DNA from: Deltaproteobacteria bacterium
Lineage (GTDB): Bacteria; Desulfobacterota; Desulfobaccia; Desulfobaccales; Desulfobaccaceae
Reading direction: 5' to 3'
DNA length: 64,000 bases
Assembly (NCBI GenBank): GCA_019309545.1
Contig: JAFDGA010000008.1
Coordinates: forward strand, 1-64,000
Shown: in pieces, positions 53,236 through 62,095 of the stretch
Numbering within the stretch: the stretch's first letter is position 1
Layout: each line of letters opens with the position of its first letter
Notes under the pieces: model-generated
The model's input: only the letters and a program-made list of their open reading frames with translations
Told to the model about the DNA's origin: nothing
Database searches by the model: none
Program-made: the position numbers and the translations under genes

Positions 53236-54122
53236 CCGCCGACCCCGGAGCAGCCTGGACCATCATGGAACTGCTCTGCTGGACTACCAGTTATTTTCAC
53301 CACAAAGGAATCAGCGAACCCCGGGCCTCGGCCGAAGTGTTGTTGGCGCACTGTCTGGGTCGGGGGCGGCTGGCTCTTTATCTGCAACATGATCAGCCTC
53401 TGAGCACCGCGGAACTGGCCAACTTTAAGGAGCTGATCCGGCGCCGTCTGGCCGGGGAACCGACCCAATATATCACCGGCCACCAGGAATTCTGGTCCCT
53501 GGATTTCCTGGTCAACCCTGCGGTCCTGATCCCCCGTCCGGAGACCGAAATTCTGATCGACACCGTCCTGAAGCAGGTGCAACAGCCGGATTTTCCTCTG
53601 GCCCAAGGCCCCTTGTTAGACCTTGGCACCGGCAGCGGGGTGCTGGCCATCGTCCTGGCCCGAGAACTTCCAGTTGCTCGATTTGTCGCTCTGGATCTGT
53701 CGGCCGCGGCCTTGGCTGTGGCCCAGGAAAATGCCCGACGCCATCAGGTTGTGGAACGCATCGGATTCATCCGGGGCGATCTCTTCCAGCCGCTGGCGCC
53801 TCGCCCCACCTTTTCGGTAATCATTTCTAACCCCCCTTATGTGCCTACCAGGGAATGGCAGCACCTGCCCCGGGAGATTCGCCACTATGAACCACGCGCT
53901 GCCCTGGACGGCGGCCCTGATGGCTTAGCAGTGATCCGGCGGTTGGTCTCGGAAGCTCATCAATATCTGATTCCGGGCGGACTTTTGGCCCTGGAGGTCG
54001 GACAGGGGCAGGCCTCGGCAGTTTTGGACCTGTTACTCCAACAGGGAGCTTACGCCCCCGCCGAGACCCGGTACGATTACCAGAAGATCCAACGGGTGGT
54101 CTTCGCCCGGCGATTGGAATAA
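53232..54122 (+). CDS. prmC: release factor glutamine methyltransferase
   Basis: A 296-residue SAM-dependent methyltransferase. [19 protein letters not shown] is motif I, and [10 protein letters not shown] is the NPPY motif that takes the glutamine amide. It methylates the GGQ glutamine of RF1 and RF2. The upstream prfA gene and the four-base overlap fit. The N-terminal helical domain, [16 protein letters not shown], is normal. Confidence 0.96.
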   Translation: MTADPGAAWTIMELLCWTTSYFHHKGISEPRASAEVLLAHCLGRGRLALYLQHDQPLSTAELANFKELIRRRLAGEPTQYITGHQEFWSLDFLVNPAVLIPRPETEILIDTVLKQVQQPDFPLAQGPLLDLGTGSGVLAIVLARELPVARFVALDLSAAALAVAQENARRHQVVERIGFIRGDLFQPLAPRPTFSVIISNPPYVPTREWQHLPREIRHYEPRAALDGGPDGLAVIRRLVSEAHQYLIPGGLLALEVGQGQASAVLDLLLQQGAYAPAETRYDYQKIQRVVFARRLE

Positions 54123-54221
54123 GTATCAAAAAGAACAATCCGTCAATAAGGGGTTGCACTCAGAGCGGATAATTAATCGGGGGGCCTTAGTGCCTGGCCT
54201 GCAGTTTTACCTCATAGAGAA

Positions 54222-55187
54222 TTATTTTCCTTCTACCCTGGTGATCAGAAAGTTTTCCCAGGCGTCTTCGTCTTCTTGCCCGATTTCCCCCAGCGCCTCC
54301 AGTGGAATCTCCGCCCGGGCACTGGCGGGGTGGCCGCCGGCCGAGCCCAGCTTGCCAAAGGCTTTATTGGCCAGACGGCCAGCATTTTTTCGCAAGCCGT
54401 CATTGCGAAAGATGACAATCAGTTTGTCCTGGTAAATGCCAGCGACAATGCTCCAGGAAATCTCAACCAAACGCAGGAAAAAATCCGCCAGCATCACTAA
54501 AAGGTCGGGGGTTGGGACCGAGCCCACAAAGCTATAAAGCCGGTCATGGTGAATCTGCCAACGTCCCAGCCCCCGCCGGAAATACTTGAGCATCCCCAGA
54601 GTCAATTCGGCGATTTCGATGCGGCGCACCAAAGCCCGGCGGGTGAATTGAAATAGAAAGTGGAAGGCCCGCACATCGGCTTCGGTGGAATGGCTCTCAA
54701 AATTAGACGTATCAGTCTTGATGGCGTAGAACAGTGCGGTCGCCAATTTCAAGGATGGTTTGATCTTGGCATCCCGGAGGTACTCGGTCAGGATGGTGGC
54801 AGTAGCCCCATATTTCGGGCGAATATCTAGGAACGGCGCTTCGGTCTGGGGATGAAGAGGATGGTGATCAATGATCAGGTCGTAATCGAGGTCGGCTAAC
54901 CGTTCATGATGACTCGGTTGGCTATCGACCAGGGCCTTGCGTGAGAACTCCCGCGGATCAATTTTCTCATAAGCTACCAGAGGAATTTCCAGGAGTCGGA
55001 CCATGGTCTGATTCTGCGGTCGAGTGATGGGGCGGATGGGCACAATGACACAGGTGGCCACCCGACGCCAGAGCAACCGTTTCAGCGCTAAAGCGCTGGC
55101 GATGGAATCAGGGTCAGCGTCGATCAGGATCAACAGCCGGTCATCGTGAGCAAAGAGTTTGTATAACTTCCGCAGCCGTTCCCGCAA
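54222..55187 (-). CDS. DHH-family phosphoesterase (NrnA-like)
   Basis: A 321-residue protein. Motif I reads LILIDADPDSIASALALKRL instead of the more usual DHDPD or HxxPDGD; motif III is LIIDHHPLHP, the name-giving DHH. The DHHA1 part has GGHPASARAEIP. Such enzymes degrade oligoribonucleotides or pAp, or cyclic dinucleotides. The start is TTG at 55187, with GGAGGTGG seven bases before it. The exact substrate cannot be told. Confidence 0.87.
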   Translation of the reverse strand: MRERLRKLYKLFAHDDRLLILIDADPDSIASALALKRLLWRRVATCVIVPIRPITRPQNQTMVRLLEIPLVAYEKIDPREFSRKALVDSQPSHHERLADLDYDLIIDHHPLHPQTEAPFLDIRPKYGATATILTEYLRDAKIKPSLKLATALFYAIKTDTSNFESHSTEADVRAFHFLFQFTRRALVRRIEIAELTLGMLKYFRRGLGRWQIHHDRLYSFVGSVPTPDLLVMLADFFLRLVEISWSIVAGIYQDKLIVIFRNDGLRKNAGRLANKAFGKLGSAGGHPASARAEIPLEALGEIGQEDEDAWENFLITRVEGK

Positions 55188-55314
55188 TTTCCACCTCCGA
55201 GCCGATAGGTCAGTTTCTATTTTAAATCAAGCCGGTAATTACGGCAAGTTGCCAGCTCTAGTTGACAGAGTCCATTAAAACACTTATATCCCTCCGGGCA
55301 TGGATGGAATAAGA

Positions 55315-56475
55315 TTAACCGGGCATCAGCTCAATGTCGGGGCCATTATCCGCAAATAATCTGGCCAGCCGGCGCCAGCCGCCGGTAGCCACAGGAGTTT
55401 GCAAAGATTGCGCTAACCACATGGCCAGGTCCGGGGGCTGGAAGATGACGCTGCTGACCGTGCCTGGATTGGCTACTTCCGGATCAGCCAGCAAGGTTCT
55501 GGCCTTGGGGATATTTAGGCCACCAGCGGCCAATTCTTGTAAGCGCCGGTAGCGGCTATGGCTATAGGCTTCAGTAAAGTGCCTGGGGGAAAGCGGCGAA
55601 AACGGCGGCCGGGGCGGAAACCGGCCCTGGAGGGGCTGCATGGTGGCACTATGGTAGTGATTGGTGGCGATAATTAAACCTTGGGCGGCCTGCCGGGCTT
55701 GCCAATGGCGGGCAGAAACCTCCAGTACCTGGGCTTCGGTGGGGCTGCAAAGCACCAGATTGTTGCCGCTGGTCCGGGTACTGGCGGTAATCAGACCAGC
55801 CACTTCCGGCAGACTCCGGCCCTGCTGCAAGGCCTGGCGATTGCGGATACCTGCCGGGCAGCCCCTGAGGGTCCGGTCCACGGTCATGGTCGAGAGCTGG
55901 GCCAAGGCTACCTGATTCTGATTCATACCGGTATAGAGTCCAACAAACCCCGGCCAGGCGACCGAAACCAGAGGCACTCCCCGCACCGGATGTAACAGAA
56001 AGACGGTCTGCAGTCGGGTCATGACCTCGGTGAAGACCGCATAATCCAAATTCCGGGCCAGCAGCCAGGCACCGGTTTGATTGCACCTCCCCCGGCCGGC
56101 TACAGCCGAGCAGTGCGGCATGTTCTGGGCCAGGTCATCAAAAACATTAAGCAATAAAATGAAATGTACCCCGACCCTCGCACCTGCCGCCACCCCTTTC
56201 ATTTCCTTCCAATAAGGACCAGGGATAAAAGGCCGGAAACGCCAGGCCAGAACAACCAGTCCCAGATAGAGCGGCAAGCCCCCCAGCCAGCCGGTGATTT
56301 TGGCCAAATATTTCAGTATACTACACCGAATTTGGCAAATCTCCCGGGCTAACCAGCGGCCGTGAGCAAAGCCCAACTCAGGTGGGGTGCCGCTGAGGCG
56401 CACGACCTGCAGGCCCGGTTCCTTCAAGAGCAGAGCTGGAGGGATTTTCTGAGATGTCCCTATGGGTATCGCCAT
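55315..56475 (-). CDS. C45-type acyl-transferase / peptidase
   Basis: A 386-residue protein of the isopenicillin N acyltransferase-like (C45, Ntn-hydrolase) group. GTPPELGFAHGRWLAREI opens it, and the likely self-cleavage site and catalytic cysteine are in MPHCSAVAGRG, followed by LLARNLDY. A hydrophobic segment near residues 65-85 (LGGLPLYLGLVVLAW) suggests membrane association. The substrate of this subgroup is unknown. It is divergent from the hopanoid genes. Confidence 0.78.
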   Translation of the reverse strand: MAIPIGTSQKIPPALLLKEPGLQVVRLSGTPPELGFAHGRWLAREICQIRCSILKYLAKITGWLGGLPLYLGLVVLAWRFRPFIPGPYWKEMKGVAAGARVGVHFILLLNVFDDLAQNMPHCSAVAGRGRCNQTGAWLLARNLDYAVFTEVMTRLQTVFLLHPVRGVPLVSVAWPGFVGLYTGMNQNQVALAQLSTMTVDRTLRGCPAGIRNRQALQQGRSLPEVAGLITASTRTSGNNLVLCSPTEAQVLEVSARHWQARQAAQGLIIATNHYHSATMQPLQGRFPPRPPFSPLSPRHFTEAYSHSRYRRLQELAAGGLNIPKARTLLADPEVANPGTVSSVIFQPPDLAMWLAQSLQTPVATGGWRRLARLFADNGPDIELMPG

Positions 56476-56738
56476 AAGCAGCGGAACCTGTTAGAAGAGG
56501 CGTTAGGTTGCTTGAATGCTGCCTTAAAATTGCCCTCTGAGTTTACCTCATCGACAACATCCTGTCTATACACAGATAGAAGTCATTCCAGGTAATTAAA
56601 TGTCGTTAGCTGATAGAAATAAAGGCGCAGAAAAAAAAGTTTGTTTCCAGGCCGAAACCGCGGGACCAAAATTTACTTATAAAAATCTTTTGAATTGAAC
56701 ACCAATGTATGATAATCTTTTTTGTTAAATTTCCCATA

Positions 56739-56744
56739 TATAAT
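56739..56744 (+). promoter_or_regulatory. -10 box before shc
   Basis: A perfect TATAAT at 56739-56744. No good -35 is seen at the right distance. Transcription near 56751 would leave a 16-base leader with AAAGGCGG as ribosome site, which favours the ATG at 56767 over an earlier TTG at 56722. Confidence 0.4.
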
Positions 56745-56766
56745 TGTTAAGTTAAAGGCGGACAGA

Positions 56767-58734
56767 ATGACTGAGGGTTTGCAGTACACTGGGATGTCTC
56801 AACAAAGGACCTGGTTCCTGGCGAATGAGTCACTGACTGAAGCCGTGGAAAAAGCCGTGGCTGGGGCTCGCCAGGCGTTGTTGGGAATGCAGACGCGAGA
56901 TGGCTATTGGTGGGCGGAGCTGGAGTCCAATGTTACTATTACAGCCGAATACCTTATGCTCCATTATCTACTGGAAATAGCCGAGCCAGCCAAGATTTCC
57001 GCCTTGGCCAACTATATTCTTCAGCAACAGCTCGACAACGGTGGCTGGTCTATCTATTATGGAGATGGCGGCGACCTGAGCACCTCGGTGGAGGCTTACC
57101 TAGCCCTGAAGTTGGCTGGCCTCTCGCCTCAGGAGCCGGCTGTGCAGCGGGCCCGGGCCTTTATTCAACAGCGTGGGGGACCGTTGCGGACCCGGGTTTT
57201 CACCCGAATTTTCTTGGCCCTGTTTGGCCAGGTAAGTTGGGAAGGAGTTCCCACCCTGCCGGTGGAATTTATACTTTTCCCCCCCCAGAGTGGCTTGAGC
57301 ATCTACGAATTTTCCAGTTGGTCTCGCGCCACCATTGTGCCCTTGTCGGTGGTCATGGCCAAACAGCCTGTGCTCTCCCTGCCCCTGGAATTGGGAGTGA
57401 GGGAGTTGTTTAGTGATGCGGAAGAAGGGTTCCGGAACCACCGGGTACAATGGAATCACAATGGCTTGAGTCTGGATAATCTCTTTGTGCTCTGGGATCG
57501 GGTCTTGAAATTTTACCAGAGCTGGCCACTTCACCTTTTCCGCCGATTGGCTCTCAAGCGGGCCGAGGACTGGATTCTGGAACATCAGGAAGACAGCGGG
57601 GATTGGGGCGGTATTCAGCCCGCCATGCTCAATTCCCTGCTCGCCCTCCACTGCCTGGGTTATGCCAATGATCATCCGGCCATGCGGCGTGGTCTGGAAG
57701 CCCTGGAGTTCTTCACCTTAAAGGACCAGGACTCTATCCGGTTGCAATCTTGCATCTCCCCGGTATGGGATACGGCTCTGGCTGTCCGGGCCTTGGCCGC
57801 CTCGGGCTGCCCGGTGTCGCATTCGGCCATGATCCGGGCCTGCGACTGGCTGCTGCGCCAGCAGATTCTGGTTCCCGGGGACTGGTCGATCAAAAAACCT
57901 GATCTGGCCCCGGGGGGATGGGCCTTTGAATTTGTCAACAACTGGTACCCGGACATTGATGATAGTGCGGTAGTCTTGATGGCTCTCAAAGAAGGGCTAC
58001 CGGATCCGGATCAATTCCGATCCGCCCTGAATCGAGGGATTGACTGGTGCCTGGGCATGCAGTCTAAAAATGGCGGCTTCGGGGCTTTTGATGTTGATAA
58101 TACCAAAGATTGGCTCAACAGCATTCCCTTCGGGGATTTGAAGGCTCTGATCGATCCCCCTACCGAGGATGTGACTGGCCGCGTCCTGGAAATGATGGGA
58201 ATTTTTGGCTTTACCCTGGACCACCCGGTGGCGGCCCGGGCTTATATTTTCCTGCGCCGGACACAACAGCCCGATGGATGTTGGTGGGGGCGTTGGGGGG
58301 TTAATTATATTTATGGTACCTGGTCAGTGTTATTGGGGCTTAAAAGTATCGGCGAGGACATGTCTCAAACCTATATTCGCCAGGCAGTGGCCTGGCTGAA
58401 AGGCTGTCAGAATGCCGATGGCGGTTGGGGCGAGACTTGCGAATCCTACCGGCGCCCTCAACTCCGGGGCCAGGGAGAAAGCACCGCCTCCCAGACCGCC
58501 TGGGCCCTGATGGCCCTCATCGCCGCGGGTGAAGCCCACTCCCCTGAAGTCCGGAAAGGCGCCGAATATCTGGTCAGGACCCAGAATACCGAGGGCCGCT
58601 GGGAGGAGGCTTATTTTACCGGCACCGGATTTCCGCAGCACTTTATGATCCGTTATCATTTATATCGTGATTGTTTCCCCTTGATGGCGTTGGGCCAATA
58701 TCTCCAAGCCTGCGGGAGAACCCCGCATGAGTAA
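56767..58734 (+). CDS. shc: squalene-hopene cyclase
   Basis: A 655-residue triterpene cyclase. The acid motif is in WYPDIDDSAVVLMAL (DIDD, matching DxDD), and QW repeats occur along the protein (QNADGGWGETCESY, QEDSGDWGGIQPAML). It cyclises squalene to hopene, the base of hopanoids, at the inner membrane. Length is typical. The ATG at 56767 is chosen because the -10 box lies inside the alternative N-terminal extension from 56722. Its 3' end overlaps hpnA by eight bases. Confidence 0.96.
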   Translation: MTEGLQYTGMSQQRTWFLANESLTEAVEKAVAGARQALLGMQTRDGYWWAELESNVTITAEYLMLHYLLEIAEPAKISALANYILQQQLDNGGWSIYYGDGGDLSTSVEAYLALKLAGLSPQEPAVQRARAFIQQRGGPLRTRVFTRIFLALFGQVSWEGVPTLPVEFILFPPQSGLSIYEFSSWSRATIVPLSVVMAKQPVLSLPLELGVRELFSDAEEGFRNHRVQWNHNGLSLDNLFVLWDRVLKFYQSWPLHLFRRLALKRAEDWILEHQEDSGDWGGIQPAMLNSLLALHCLGYANDHPAMRRGLEALEFFTLKDQDSIRLQSCISPVWDTALAVRALAASGCPVSHSAMIRACDWLLRQQILVPGDWSIKKPDLAPGGWAFEFVNNWYPDIDDSAVVLMALKEGLPDPDQFRSALNRGIDWCLGMQSKNGGFGAFDVDNTKDWLNSIPFGDLKALIDPPTEDVTGRVLEMMGIFGFTLDHPVAARAYIFLRRTQQPDGCWWGRWGVNYIYGTWSVLLGLKSIGEDMSQTYIRQAVAWLKGCQNADGGWGETCESYRRPQLRGQGESTASQTAWALMALIAAGEAHSPEVRKGAEYLVRTQNTEGRWEEAYFTGTGFPQHFMIRYHLYRDCFPLMALGQYLQACGRTPHE

Positions 58735-59734
58735 AACCCTGGTAACCGGGGGCAGCGGATTTGTTGGCCGTGCCCTGGTTCAAGAACTCCTGGCCGATGG
58801 TCGCCAGGTACGGGTATTGGCCCGACATCCGGAACACCCAGCTTTGCAGGGACTGGCGGTTGAGGTTGTCCAGGGTGACTTGCGCCATCCGGACTCGTTG
58901 AGAATTGCTCTGGAGGGCTGTAGCTATCTTTTTCACGTGGCTGCCGATTACCGCCTCTGGGTTCCCAACCCTAAGGATATGTATGCTACTAATGTCGAGG
59001 GCACCCGCCATATCCTCCGGGCGGCCTGGGAGCGCGGTCTGGAGCGGGTGGTCTACACCAGCACAGTGGGGACCCTGGGCAACCCGGGGGACGGCACTCC
59101 GGGCAGGGAAGACACCCCGGTCAGTTTTGCTGATATGGTCGGGCATTACAAAAAATCCAAGTTTTTAGCCGAGCAGATAGCCCTGGAATTCGCCCGGCGA
59201 GGGCTTCCTATAGTGCTCGTCAATCCCAGCACCCCGGTCGGGCCTTGGGATTACCGCCCCACCCCGACCGGCCAGATGATCGTCGATTTTCTAAACGGCC
59301 AGATGCCGGCTTATCTGGATTCCGGCCTGAATCTGATCCATGTCCGGGATGTGGCCCGCGGCCATATCCTGGCAGAAGAACGGGGCCGTCCGGGGGAAAA
59401 ATATATCCTGGGACACCAGAACCTCAGCCTGTCAGAGATTTTTGAGATTCTGGCCGGAATCAGTCAGCGGCCGGCTCCCCGCTGGCGGCTGCCCTATTAC
59501 CCGATCCTGGGACTGGCTTATGTCAATGAATTCTGGGCCACCTGGGTCAGTCACCGACCGCCGCGGATACCCCTGACTGCGGTTAAGATGGCCGGGAAAT
59601 TTATGTATTTTGATAGTAGCAAAGCCATGCAGGAGTTGGGACTTCCTCAGACTCCGGTCCGGGAGGCCCTCCAGGATGCCATCACCTGGTTCCAAAAACA
59701 CGGCTATGTAAAGGAAAATAAAGTTCAAAGTTAA
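58727..59734 (+). CDS. hpnA: hopanoid-associated sugar epimerase HpnA
   Basis: A 335-residue extended SDR. The NAD loop is TGGSGFVGRALVQ, the catalytic pair is in GHYKKSKFLAEQ (YxxxK), and VNPSTPVGPWDYRPTPTG matches HpnA. It is encoded in nearly all hopanoid clusters; its exact substrate in side-chain formation is not settled. It overlaps shc by eight bases. Confidence 0.94.
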   Translation: MSKTLVTGGSGFVGRALVQELLADGRQVRVLARHPEHPALQGLAVEVVQGDLRHPDSLRIALEGCSYLFHVAADYRLWVPNPKDMYATNVEGTRHILRAAWERGLERVVYTSTVGTLGNPGDGTPGREDTPVSFADMVGHYKKSKFLAEQIALEFARRGLPIVLVNPSTPVGPWDYRPTPTGQMIVDFLNGQMPAYLDSGLNLIHVRDVARGHILAEERGRPGEKYILGHQNLSLSEIFEILAGISQRPAPRWRLPYYPILGLAYVNEFWATWVSHRPPRIPLTAVKMAGKFMYFDSSKAMQELGLPQTPVREALQDAITWFQKHGYVKENKVQS

Positions 59735-59818
59735 GTGGAGAAAGGCAACAGCCTGCTGCTGGTTATACCTTTCCCCCCTGGCAACGTTTACAGCCTGAAT
59801 TATTTACAGGAGACCCTG

Positions 59819-60817
59819 ATGCGCTTTCCTTTAAGCCTTGATATCTCTTTAATTAACTACTTAATCGAAAAACGGCTCCAACGCCAGGAGAAATTTCCTC
59901 TGGTACTGATGTTAGAGCCTACCCATTTATGCAACCTGGCCTGTAAAGGTTGCGGTCGCATCCAGGAATACCGGGATACTCTGGGACAGATGATGCCCCT
60001 GGAGGAATGTTTGACCTCGGTAGAAGAATGCGGCGCCCCAGTAGTAACCATCACCGGGGGCGAACCCTTGCTTTATCCGCCAGTCTTTGAGCTGGTGCAG
60101 GAATTGATCCGGCGGCGCAAACATATCTATCTGTGCACTAACGGCCTCCTGCTTGAGAAGTCCCTGGCCAACTTGCCAGCTTCAAACTACTTAACCCTAA
60201 GTGTCCATCTGGATGGTCTGGCTCCCACCCACGACCTTATCCTGGGGCGTCCGGGAGTGTTTGATCAGTCGATCAAAGCGATCAAAGCCGCCAAACGGCA
60301 AGGCTTCCAGGTCTGCACCAATACCACCATCTATAAACAAACCGATATACAGGAGATTGAAATTCTTTTTGCTTATCTGACTTATCTGGATATTAACGGC
60401 TTATTGGTATCACCCGCGTTCAGTTTCGAGTCGGTTGACCCGGAATTATTTTTAAGCCGCGAAGAAATCAAGGAAAAATTTGCCCGCCTTACCGCCAGCG
60501 GTAATAAATTTAAATTTTACGATTCCCCCTTATATCTGGAATTCCTGCGGGGGGAACGGGATTACGAGTGCACTCCCTGGGCCAACCCCACCCGTAACCC
60601 CAGAGGGTGGCGATCCCCTTGTTACCAACTCATGGATGCTCATTACCCTACCTTTGAGGAATTTATGACCCAAACCGAGTGGGAACGCTACGGTGTGGGT
60701 CGCGATCCCCGTTGTCAGCAATGCATGATGCATTCTGGTTTCGAGCCGACTGTAGTGCGGACCCTGGGTAGGGACCTTAAAGATCTCTGGGAAATGTTGC
60801 GTTGGAACCTGTCTTAG
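59819..60817 (+). CDS. hpnH: adenosyl-hopene transferase HpnH (radical SAM)
   Basis: A 332-residue radical SAM protein. The cluster cysteines are in CNLACKGCGR, followed by TITGGEPLLY, and the conserved SVHLDG. HpnH joins the 5'-deoxyadenosyl radical to diploptene, the first step to C35 hopanoids. The start at 59819 gives the family N terminus (MRFPLSLDISLINYLI) and has AGGAG seven bases upstream; the longer frame from 59735 lies directly against hpnA and is less like the family. Confidence 0.93.
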   Translation: MRFPLSLDISLINYLIEKRLQRQEKFPLVLMLEPTHLCNLACKGCGRIQEYRDTLGQMMPLEECLTSVEECGAPVVTITGGEPLLYPPVFELVQELIRRRKHIYLCTNGLLLEKSLANLPASNYLTLSVHLDGLAPTHDLILGRPGVFDQSIKAIKAAKRQGFQVCTNTTIYKQTDIQEIEILFAYLTYLDINGLLVSPAFSFESVDPELFLSREEIKEKFARLTASGNKFKFYDSPLYLEFLRGERDYECTPWANPTRNPRGWRSPCYQLMDAHYPTFEEFMTQTEWERYGVGRDPRCQQCMMHSGFEPTVVRTLGRDLKDLWEMLRWNLS

Positions 60818-60841
60818 GGCAATGAGCAAAGGCGAGTCACG

Positions 60842-62095
60842 GTGGCATACAGAGACCTTGGTCTGCCGATCTATCTGATATTGGTGGTTATCGGGCTCAG
60901 TAGCTGCAGTATGAACATACCCACCGCGGCGGTTCCTCCTCCCTTGCCGGTGCAACGCACCGATGAGAAAATTGGAACTACTCTCTTTCCTTTGCCGGTG
61001 TTGGCCACTAACCCTAATTCCGGTAATGATTACGGCTTCTTGCCGGTATGGATTTTCCCTCGGGAAGATAAGGCGATGGGGCTGATTATAGCCCCCTCGG
61101 TGATCTATAACGAAGAGGATGGCACTGCTTTTGCGTTTCGTGTCCTGGCCTATCCCACTTCCGAGGTGCACTACCGGCTGATTGCTAATCAGTCCACCGG
61201 CACCAATACCGAATATGAACTTATGTATGATAATAAAGGCATGGGACCTCAAGATTGGGCTTATGGCCTGCTGCTGAATTATAACAGTGACTATTTCCCG
61301 CGCTTTTATGGGTTTGGGAATAATAGTGCGGAAGATGACGAGACCAGTTATACCTCCCGGACCCGGGAGGCAGTGGCCCATCTGGGTTATCAGGTTACCC
61401 AAAGCCTGGAGCTTATCTGGCAGGAACGTCTGACCATGACCTCTCTGAGCGACAAACACCTCCCCAGTCTGCCAGCCACCGTGGAATTATTTCCTGAGGC
61501 GGTGCGCATTCGGCAAAATACCACTTTTGCCCATCGCCTTTCTTTAAGTTATGATACCCGGGACTTGGAGGATACTCCCACCTGTGGATTGCTGGCCCGC
61601 GTCTATGGGGAAACTGCGGCCAAGGCCTTAGGAAGCGATGCCTCTTATGACCGGGTGGGAGTGGTGATCAAAGGTTTTCAACCCCTGGACGCGGATCGGC
61701 GGTTTATCACCGCTATCCGGTTGGAAGGCCAATTTATGCTCCGGGAAGAAGACACCCCTTTTTTCGAATGGCCTCAATTAGGCGGGTTTGGCAGCAACCG
61801 GGGCTATGGCGAATGGCGATTTATCGATCGTAATATGGTCGCTTTTACACTGGAACAGCGCATTGAGGCCTTCAGCCTGAACCATTTCGGGGTCATCAGC
61901 CATTGGGAGATCGCACCTTTTTTTGACGTTGGCAAGGTGTTTCCGACCATCGGTAAATTTAACTTCCGCGATCTGAAGCCGGTCGGCGGACTCGGCCTGC
62001 GTGCTACGGTCCGGCCCCAGGTTGTTGGTCATGTCGACTTTGGTTTCGGCCAGGAAGGCAGCGCCGTATTCATGGGACTGGATTACCCGTTTTGA
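60842..62095 (+). CDS. outer-membrane beta-barrel-like lipoprotein (BamA/surface-antigen type)
   Basis: A 417-residue protein. A signal sequence ends in lipobox GLSSC. The mature part is beta-rich, and the C-terminal third has surface-antigen/Omp85 features: FGSNRGYGEWRFIDRNM resembles the conserved RGY block, and it ends in GLDYPF with a final phenylalanine as in outer-membrane barrels. It is shorter than BamA and has no POTRA domains. The join of a lipobox and a barrel is unusual. Start is GTG 60842. It sits with hopanoid genes. Confidence 0.75.
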   Translation: MAYRDLGLPIYLILVVIGLSSCSMNIPTAAVPPPLPVQRTDEKIGTTLFPLPVLATNPNSGNDYGFLPVWIFPREDKAMGLIIAPSVIYNEEDGTAFAFRVLAYPTSEVHYRLIANQSTGTNTEYELMYDNKGMGPQDWAYGLLLNYNSDYFPRFYGFGNNSAEDDETSYTSRTREAVAHLGYQVTQSLELIWQERLTMTSLSDKHLPSLPATVELFPEAVRIRQNTTFAHRLSLSYDTRDLEDTPTCGLLARVYGETAAKALGSDASYDRVGVVIKGFQPLDADRRFITAIRLEGQFMLREEDTPFFEWPQLGGFGSNRGYGEWRFIDRNMVAFTLEQRIEAFSLNHFGVISHWEIAPFFDVGKVFPTIGKFNFRDLKPVGGLGLRATVRPQVVGHVDFGFGQEGSAVFMGLDYPF

